Below are positions 58,826-64,000 of a stretch of DNA of 64,000 bases, in pieces. The stretch covers positions 12,803-76,802 of the forward strand of contig JAZSHI010000024.1 in NCBI GenBank assembly GCA_045533195.1. The letters are read 5' to 3'. This DNA is from SIG607 sp045533195. GTDB taxonomy: Bacteria > Bacillota > Clostridia > Oscillospirales > Acutalibacteraceae. Below the pieces are notes generated by a model, which saw only the letters and a program-made list of their open reading frames with translations, did no database searches and had not been told where the DNA came from. How positions within the stretch are numbered: position 1 is the first letter of the stretch; each line of letters starts with the position of its first letter. A program made the position numbers and the translations under genes.

Positions 58826-58852
58826 GTAGGGAACGATGCCCACATCGTCCCG
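58826..58852 (+). repeat. REP palindrome, copy 3, upstream of RAYT
   Basis: Same GTAGGG head, GACGATG/CATCGTC stem and CCCA loop as copies at 5746 and 23283, directly before the ribosome site of the transposase gene. Confidence 0.88.
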
Positions 58853-58871
58853 TCTTCAAAAGGAGACCACC

Positions 58872-59471
58872 ATGGATTTGCCAATTCGCAAAACAATTCG
58901 ATTACCCGATTATGATTACAACGAAAACGGTGCGTATTTTATTACAATATGTACCAAAGACCGTGTTCTTTGCCTTTCCGACGTTACATCCTATTCGCAA
59001 ACACGGGATGTCGGGGACGCCATCCCCTACGGTGTACCCGCAAATCTTGATGACAAAAATGTAGGGACAGACGTCCTCGGCTGTCCGAAAACACGGGATG
59101 TCGAGGATGCAAAAATAATATTGAGCGAATATGGTGAGATAGCCAAAAAATACATTGAACAAATGAATAATTATTATTCACACATATGGGTTGATAAATA
59201 TGTTATAATGCCCGACCATATTCATTTAATATTGAAAATTGAATGTGCAGATAACGAAAACGTTCAAAATTCCAATAATAGAAATTCAAGCGTTTCGAAT
59301 TTTGTGAGTGCATTTAAACGTTTTTGTAATAAAGAATACGGTGAAAATATATGGCAACGCTCCTTTTTTGACCACGTAATCAGAAATGAACATGATTATA
59401 TAGAAACGTGGCAGTATATTGACAACAATCCTTTAAATTGGTTGTTAAAATATTCCCCAAATCTTAATTAA
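58872..59471 (+). CDS. REP-associated tyrosine transposase (RAYT)
   Basis: 199 residues of the Y1/IS200-like single-stranded DNA transposase family that acts on REPs. The HUH motif is DHIHLIL (His116, His118) in KYVIMPDHIHL, the catalytic Tyr is in HDYIETWQYIDNNP (Tyr176 or 182). The start ATG at 58872 has AGGAG before it. Residues 44-73 are an insert: TRDVGDA at 44-50 recurs as TRDVEDA at 74-80, 30 residues apart, encoded by a 90-base REP pair. Without it the protein would be 169 residues, normal for RAYT. Whether it is still active is unclear. Confidence 0.9.
   Translation: MDLPIRKTIRLPDYDYNENGAYFITICTKDRVLCLSDVTSYSQTRDVGDAIPYGVPANLDDKNVGTDVLGCPKTRDVEDAKIILSEYGEIAKKYIEQMNNYYSHIWVDKYVIMPDHIHLILKIECADNENVQNSNNRNSSVSNFVSAFKRFCNKEYGENIWQRSFFDHVIRNEHDYIETWQYIDNNPLNWLLKYSPNLN
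59004..59107 (+). repeat. REP pair (BIME-like) inserted in frame in the RAYT gene
   Basis: REP at 59004-59030 (CGGGATGTC...CATCCCCTAC, inverted), a 30-base linker, REP at 59061-59087 (GTAGGGACAG...CTGTCCG, direct), AAAACA, and a half copy of the first REP at 59094-59107. The repeat period is 90 bases, divisible by three, so the frame is kept. Confidence 0.85.
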
Positions 59472-59520
59472 AAAACCAAATGACATCCCCTATCCCCTAA
59501 ATTCTATTTTGGAGGCAAAT

Positions 59521-59964
59521 ATGAATAAATTTTATATGCAACAGGCCCTTGACCTTGCAAAAGAGGCGGCAAAAATGGGCGAAATTCCCGTAGGCGCCGT
59601 AATAGTTAAAGATGGCGATGTTATAGGACGTGGTATGAATACCCGCGAAAGAAGTCAAAATGCCCTTGGCCACGCGGAAATTAACGCCATTAACGAAGCT
59701 TGTAAAAATACGGGCAGTTGGCGGCTTGACGGCGCTACAATATATGTAACTATGGAGCCTTGTCCTATGTGCGCGGGGGCTATTATTAATGCCCGTATTA
59801 AAACCGTTGTGTTTGGCTGCTTCGATTTAAAAATGGGCGCAATGGACTCTGTTTGTAATCTTGCAAACGAAAAATTCGATTTTACCCCCGAAATTTACGG
59901 CGGTATTATGGAAAAAGAGTGCGCCTTAGTAGTAAAAGAATTTTTTGAGGAACTTAGAAAATGA
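59521..59964 (+). CDS. tadA: tRNA adenosine(34) deaminase TadA
   Basis: Makes inosine 34 in tRNA-Arg(ACG), whose gene lies at 29914. 147 residues of the cytidine-deaminase fold with the catalytic HAE in LGHAEINAINEA (His56-Glu58 region) and the zinc PCPMCAGAIINARI. ATG at 59521 follows TTGGAGG. The stop overlaps the next ATG by four bases. Confidence 0.95.
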   Translation: MNKFYMQQALDLAKEAAKMGEIPVGAVIVKDGDVIGRGMNTRERSQNALGHAEINAINEACKNTGSWRLDGATIYVTMEPCPMCAGAIINARIKTVVFGCFDLKMGAMDSVCNLANEKFDFTPEIYGGIMEKECALVVKEFFEELRK

Positions 59965-60725
59965 ATATATTAAAAGAAATTTGCCCCTTCCCCTTTGGTG
60001 TCTGCTCCTTTGATAAACTAAAAGATAATCTGATAAAATGCCGAAAAATATCGGAAATTCCCGAAAATGCCCAAAGCGTTATCGTTTTTGCCTTTCCTTA
60101 TAAAGTAAAAAAAGAAAAACCCCTTAATATAAGCCGTTATGCCGCGGTTACAGATTACCACATAGTTGTGGAAAATTTTCTGAACTCTTACTGCTCGGCT
60201 TTAAAAAAGGAGTTTAAAAATAATGCTTTTGTACCCTTTGTTGACAACTCCCCCATTCCCGAAGTCTATGCAGGAACACTTGCTGGGCTGGGAGTTATGG
60301 GTAAAAACGGACTTTTGATAACAAAAGAATACGGAAGCTTCGTTTTTCTCGGTGAAATAGTTACCGATTTGGAATTGGAAACCAAAAACACATATAAAGA
60401 ATGTATAAACTGCGGACTTTGCGAAAAGCTCTGCCCCGTAGGACTTAATAAAGAAAACTGTATATCTAAAATAACTCAGCAGAAAAAGGAACTGAGCGAA
60501 GAAGATAAAAAAATTATCAAAGAAAACGGTTCTGTCTGGGGCTGTGATATCTGCGCTGAAAACTGTCCTTTAAATAAGGGAAAGAAACTGACAAATATCG
60601 AAGAATTTGTAAATTCCTACAGAAATTCCTTTTCAGAGACAGAGGATCCCACCCACCGCCCATATAATTGGCGAGGAAAAGAGGTTATATTGCGTAATTT
60701 CCGCAATATAGGGAAAGGGGATTAG
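59961..60725 (+). CDS. Epoxyqueuosine reductase-like 4Fe-4S protein (QueG-related)
   Basis: 254 residues with two 4Fe-4S sets, CINCGLCEKLCPVG and CDICAENCPLNKG, and an N-terminal part with PIPEVYAGTLAGLGVMGKNGLLITKEYG, as in the cobalamin-binding region of QueG. It is shorter than typical QueG (over 300), so the name is held open: epoxyqueuosine reductase, last step of queuosine synthesis, is the best guess, and the coupling to tadA, also a tRNA-34 enzyme, fits. Overlaps tadA by four bases. Confidence 0.72.
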   Translation: MNILKEICPFPFGVCSFDKLKDNLIKCRKISEIPENAQSVIVFAFPYKVKKEKPLNISRYAAVTDYHIVVENFLNSYCSALKKEFKNNAFVPFVDNSPIPEVYAGTLAGLGVMGKNGLLITKEYGSFVFLGEIVTDLELETKNTYKECINCGLCEKLCPVGLNKENCISKITQQKKELSEEDKKIIKENGSVWGCDICAENCPLNKGKKLTNIEEFVNSYRNSFSETEDPTHRPYNWRGKEVILRNFRNIGKGD

Positions 60726-60735
60726 GGAAAAGGGA

Positions 60736-60836
60736 GTCCGAAAACGCGGGATGTCGAGGACGCCATCCCCTACGGTGTGCCCGCAAATCTTGATGACAAA
60801 AATGTAGGGACAGACGTCCTCGGCTGTCCGAAAACA
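60736..60836 (+). repeat. REP pair, second copy
   Basis: Tail of a REP (GTCCG), AAAACG, REP at 60747-60773, the same 30-base linker with one change, REP at 60804-60830, AAAACA. It matches the insert in the RAYT gene with about four differences over nearly 100 bases. Confidence 0.9.
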
Positions 60837-60859
60837 CTATTCCCTCGTTCCTTGCCCCT

Positions 60860-60886
60860 AAACACGATGCGCTATGCATCGTGTTT
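60860..60886 (-). terminator. Terminator of the SpoVB/MurJ gene
   Basis: AAACACGATGC-gctat-GCATCGTGTTT, overlapping the stop of the flippase gene and usable on both strands. Confidence 0.85.
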
Positions 60887-62356
60887 TAATAAATACATCA
60901 CCCCAAAATAAATAACTACCGCAACTAAGATATATCCGCCGACAAATAAAATGTCGGCGTTTATTTTGTTTAATAAGAAATACGCGCAGGAGCAAACCGC
61001 TAAACTTAGCAGTATCGGGAATAAAATTTCCGAAATTATTTTGATTTTTGCGTCGGTGACCTTTATCAGCTTAAAGAAATTAAGGGAAAAGGTTAATATA
61101 TTGCTTAAATACATTATATATATAAAGCCGAGCATTGAGGTTTTTGGTACAAATATACTTATTAGTATAATTCTTAAAAGACTGTCCCCTACACTGGTTC
61201 TAAAGGTAAAATTTTGTCGGTCAAGCCCCTTTAATATGCCGTCGCATATGCAGTCGCAATACATCAGCGGAGTAAGGGGCGCTAAAACCTTTATTAAATA
61301 GCCTGAATCGGCATCACTGTATATTAAATTTCCTATTCTTTCTCCGCCAAAGAAAAATATACCCCCGAATATTATGCCTATTATTAATGTGAGCTTTATG
61401 CTTCGCTCAACGTCTCTTTTTATTATTTTGGGTTGCTTTTTAACCAGAGCTTCACTCATTTCGGGGATAAGCAGGGTTGAAAAAGCATTTAAAACGGTAG
61501 AGGGAAAGAAAAGTACGGGCAAAGCCATTCCTTTTAGAGAACCGAAAAGCGAAAGCGAATGTGAGTACTGCCCCCCTGCTTTAAATAATGCTTTGGGCAT
61601 AATTATGTTTTCTGCCGTTCGCAGAAGACTGGTTAAATATCTGCCCATGGTTATGGGCGAGGAAATTCGCAAAATTTCCTTTACCGACCTAAATAAAGGA
61701 GCATTACCGTCACACTCAGCCTTTTTAATGTCAATTTTATAACATATAATCGAAAAAATACAGGAGCATACCTCGGCAATGGTGTCGCCTAAGATTACTC
61801 CGGCAACCGCCATTCCTATGCCCAGAGCAGAAAAACGCTTTACAAAATATAAACAAAGAACAATTCTTACCGCTTGTTCAAGGAGTACTGCAAAGGAATT
61901 TGTTCCGATTTTGCGTCTGGCGGTGAAATATCCTTTTAGTACTGCCGATATTGCCATAAAGGGTAGCGAAAAGCCTAATATAGCGATGCTTTCTTCACTT
62001 CTTACGTCGCCGATTATTCTAAGAGCAATAAATTCGCTGCCTAAAAGGGTGATAAGAAAAGAAGAAAGCGAAATAAACAGCACTATAGCGTTGCTTTTTC
62101 TTATAATGCTTACTAGCCCCTTCTTGTTTCCTAAAGACATTTCATTTACACAAAGCCTTGTGACCGCAACGGTTATTCCCGAGGAAGCAAAGGTGGCTAT
62201 AAAGGTGTAAACAGAAAATACAAGCTGGTAAAGTCCAATTCCTTCCGCACCCACTCTGCCTGCAAGCCATATTTTGAAAATAATGCCTAAAAAACGCAGT
62301 ATTAGTCCCGTAACGGTCAGAATAACTGCATTTTTAATAAAAAGTGTCTTTCGCAT
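60872..62356 (-). CDS. MATE-fold polysaccharide/lipid flippase (SpoVB/MurJ group)
   Basis: 494 residues with fourteen TM segments of the MOP superfamily. The start KTLFIKNAVILTVTGLILRF is typical of SpoVB, with LVFSVYTFIATFASSGITVA and LAPLTPLMYCDCICDGILKG as further family segments. SpoVB is needed for spore cortex and similar proteins flip lipid II, so either name is possible. The ATG at 62356 has AGAGGG before it; an earlier in-frame start exists at 62362. Confidence 0.88.
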   Translation of the reverse strand: MRKTLFIKNAVILTVTGLILRFLGIIFKIWLAGRVGAEGIGLYQLVFSVYTFIATFASSGITVAVTRLCVNEMSLGNKKGLVSIIRKSNAIVLFISLSSFLITLLGSEFIALRIIGDVRSEESIAILGFSLPFMAISAVLKGYFTARRKIGTNSFAVLLEQAVRIVLCLYFVKRFSALGIGMAVAGVILGDTIAEVCSCIFSIICYKIDIKKAECDGNAPLFRSVKEILRISSPITMGRYLTSLLRTAENIIMPKALFKAGGQYSHSLSLFGSLKGMALPVLFFPSTVLNAFSTLLIPEMSEALVKKQPKIIKRDVERSIKLTLIIGIIFGGIFFFGGERIGNLIYSDADSGYLIKVLAPLTPLMYCDCICDGILKGLDRQNFTFRTSVGDSLLRIILISIFVPKTSMLGFIYIMYLSNILTFSLNFFKLIKVTDAKIKIISEILFPILLSLAVCSCAYFLLNKINADILFVGGYILVAVVIYFGVMYLLKHDA

Positions 62357-62442
62357 AAACAACCCTCTTTCCTTCGTGTATATAATATATGTGTCCTTTA
62401 ATTTGCATATTCACATTTTGGAAAAGAGGCTCTGGGTTCTGG

Positions 62443-62590
62443 TTCAGGCTCCCTTGCCTAAAGGGTGCGGGTGTCCGGTGGACACCTCTGCAATAGCAGA
62501 AGCACCGACCGAGCAGGCAGGTGAGACAGAGGGCCGCGTGTAAACGTGGCGAGGGGATTTGCAAAAGACTGAGGGAGAGAATCCAACAGC
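62443..62590. repeat. Composite repeat with palindromes
   Basis: GGCTCCCTTGCC at the left, GTGTCC-ggt-GGACAC (about 62470-62486), CTGC-aatag-CAG, and at the right GACTGAGGGAGAGAATCC, a segment also present in the element at 28371. The 369-base gap between the flippase and the last gene holds this element and the promoter, nothing else. Confidence 0.55.
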
Positions 62591-62664
62591 CCTAAATAAG
62601 AACAGGTGTTCTGCTATCTTTTTAATAAAAAACAAAAATTGTGAAAATTTATTAAAAATAACAA

Positions 62665-62693
62665 TTGACAAACTCAAATTGTTGTGCTAAAAT
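62665..62693 (+). promoter_or_regulatory. Promoter of the secreted-protein gene
   Basis: TTGACA at 62665-62670, 17-base spacer, TAAAAT at 62688-62693; AAGGAGAG follows. Confidence 0.85.
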
Positions 62694-62725
62694 CGAAATG
62701 TAAAAATATCTACAAGGAGAGTTGT

Positions 62726-64000
62726 ATGATGAAAAAACTATTAAGCATTATTCTAACTGTATGTATGCTTTTTTCTCTCGTTATCGTTCCTGTAACGGTT
62801 AACGCAGTTGAAGGAAGCGGCGTTGTTAAATTTCACGTTAATGGTGAAATTGACACTGAAGAGGGAACTGTAGGCGATAGTGCGCTTTATATTCCCGAAG
62901 CTAGTCCCGGCGAGTATTTTGTGGGCTGGTATTCCGATAAAGGATACGAGACTTTAGTAAGTGAATGTAATTTCGCTGAAGGCGATCCTGTTGACTTGTA
63001 CGCAAGATTTGAGAGCTATAAGTCCACCATGGTTCAGGATTTTGGTAATTACCCCGCAGGCAAGTGGGGTGCCTCAACCAAAGCACCGGCAGCCTATATG
63101 AATAACGGTTCGTACGTTAGTACCGTACAGGTTGTTGGTTGGGCTATTAAGGACCGTACTAATGCCAAGTTCTCCATTGATGAAGGTTCTGTAGGTCTTA
63201 CCAATGAAAAAACATGGGAAGAACATGGCACTTTATTATTCTTAAATGAAGACGGCACACCTTTCGTTCCAAAGCCTAATACTAAATACAAGGTAACCCT
63301 TTCTGCAAGAATGAGCAGTAAGGCTCAAACTGTTAGCACACAGTCAGTTGAAGTGAAGGTTGGTTACGGTAAAGCTGTTTCTGTAGCAAATGAATTCGAT
63401 GGTAGTGAATTGAGCGAAATGCCAGATTCCAAAACCTTTAGTACAGTTTCAAAAGAGTATGAAGAGTATGACTTTTATGTAACTACTCCTGATGCTTCTG
63501 AAAACATAGTACCTTGCCTTGGTTTATATTCAAACCCGGGTGCTACTAAAGACTCTGTAAGTAAGCTTACTGAAGAGCCTGAAAACTGGGAAGAAAACTA
63601 TACTGCATACTACTTTATGGATGACAATATTGGTGACTATGCGAAAATCACAGATGATACGGCTCCTGTATTTAAAGATGGCGAATATTATAAGATAGAG
63701 GTAAGTTCAAGTCCAAACCACTTTAACACCGTTCAGGTTAGAAAGGTTACCATTGAAGAGATTCCTACCGCTAAGGTTAATTTCTTAAATGCAGACGGTT
63801 CTACTCATACTGATTCTTCTACCTTAGAGGTTGGCCAAGATATTAATTATCCCACTCTTACTGCTTCCCTTAACTACGACTATGTTTGGTCTCGTAATCA
63901 AGAAACCTACGTTCCTGCTCCTAAGCGTCTTGAAAAGGATGAGGATATCACTGTTTATGCTATTCAGAGCAAGACCATCTCCTTCGAAAACTACCCCGTA
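62726..64000 (+). CDS. Large secreted protein with InlB/Listeria-Bacteroides repeats, 3' end outside window
   Basis: The frame starts at ATG 62726 (or 62729) behind AAGGAGAG and stays open for 425 codons to the edge. Signal peptide KKLLSIILTVCMLFSLVIVP ends near NAVEG. A first beta-grasp repeat follows (VVKFHVNGEIDTEEGTVGDS, EYFVGWYSDKGYETLVSECN, DLYARF), and another near residue 350 (AKVNFLNADGSTHTDSSTLE, YVWSRNQ, ITVYAI). Such repeats occur in large surface adhesins of gut Clostridia. A middle region (about 95-330) is not recognised. Anchoring cannot be seen because the C-terminus is missing. Confidence 0.82.
   Translation, partial: MMKKLLSIILTVCMLFSLVIVPVTVNAVEGSGVVKFHVNGEIDTEEGTVGDSALYIPEASPGEYFVGWYSDKGYETLVSECNFAEGDPVDLYARFESYKSTMVQDFGNYPAGKWGASTKAPAAYMNNGSYVSTVQVVGWAIKDRTNAKFSIDEGSVGLTNEKTWEEHGTLLFLNEDGTPFVPKPNTKYKVTLSARMSSKAQTVSTQSVEVKVGYGKAVSVANEFDGSELSEMPDSKTFSTVSKEYEEYDFYVTTPDASENIVPCLGLYSNPGATKDSVSKLTEEPENWEENYTAYYFMDDNIGDYAKITDDTAPVFKDGEYYKIEVSSSPNHFNTVQVRKVTIEEIPTAKVNFLNADGSTHTDSSTLEVGQDINYPTLTASLNYDYVWSRNQETYVPAPKRLEKDEDITVYAIQSKTISFENYPV

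Overview
The window is the replication-origin region of a spore-forming member of the Clostridia (Firmicutes), most likely an uncultured gut Oscillospiraceae/Ruminococcaceae-type organism. The evidence is the run dnaA-dnaN-yaaA-recF-remB-gyrB-gyrA, the spore genes spoIIID and a SpoVB/MurJ-type flippase, a Cys T-box leader, ATP-type PEP carboxykinase, CarD and RimO, and the moderately AT-rich sequence. Up to about 48 kb most genes are on the minus strand; from dnaA on most are on the plus strand. This is the strand switch expected at oriC. Two perfect parS sites lie about 10 kb past dnaA.

Layout. 0-0.8 kb: a SLOG-fold gene (cut by the window edge) divergent from a small XRE regulator. 0.9-6.0 kb: lysS-greA, then cysE-cysS-trmN6-like behind a Cys T-box. 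6.0-15.6 kb: a tightly packed housekeeping string (lipoprotein, two-component pair, DUF1385, prmC, recA, recX, rimO, pgsA, carD). 15.8-20.8 kb: a Gld-like ABC exporter with a DUF4340 partner. 21-23.9 kb: tRNA-Met and tRNA-Glu, an S23/IVP-like four-helix-bundle gene behind an unusual palindrome array, a TPR membrane protein, and a structured ncRNA. 24-28.3 kb: PIG-L deacetylase, MFS transporter, AraC regulator and a zinc alcohol dehydrogenase. 28.5-32.6 kb: a transglutaminase-like lipoprotein, tRNA-Arg, spoIIID, MATE exporter and small genes.

32.7-39.2 kb is the most unusual block: a probable six-gene operon headed by a WYL-domain regulator. It encodes three large unrecognised proteins (two with Gly/Ala-rich hydrophobic segments, one PH-like/TPR/ankyrin-like) and two tiny zinc-finger proteins. 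Its layout is what one expects of an inducible stress or defence locus, but no function can be assigned. Just upstream is a second ncRNA with the same architecture as the one at 23.7 kb: promoter, long closing stem, loop-to-tail pseudoknot, terminator, and a shared 11-nt motif.

39.7-48.8 kb: pckA, a second SLOG/XRE pair, a phosphodiesterase, a three-gene cassette of small proteins, a lipoprotein, an LCP ligase, rsmI, an alpha/beta hydrolase, and a third SLOG protein just before dnaA. 48.9-58.7 kb: the origin/gyrase cluster. 58.7-60.9 kb: parS sites and a REP-associated tyrosine transposase (RAYT) whose own gene carries a 90-bp in-frame REP-pair insertion. Related REPs are scattered through the window (5.7, 23.3, 58.8, 60.7 kb). 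The window ends in a large secreted InlB-repeat protein that runs off the edge.
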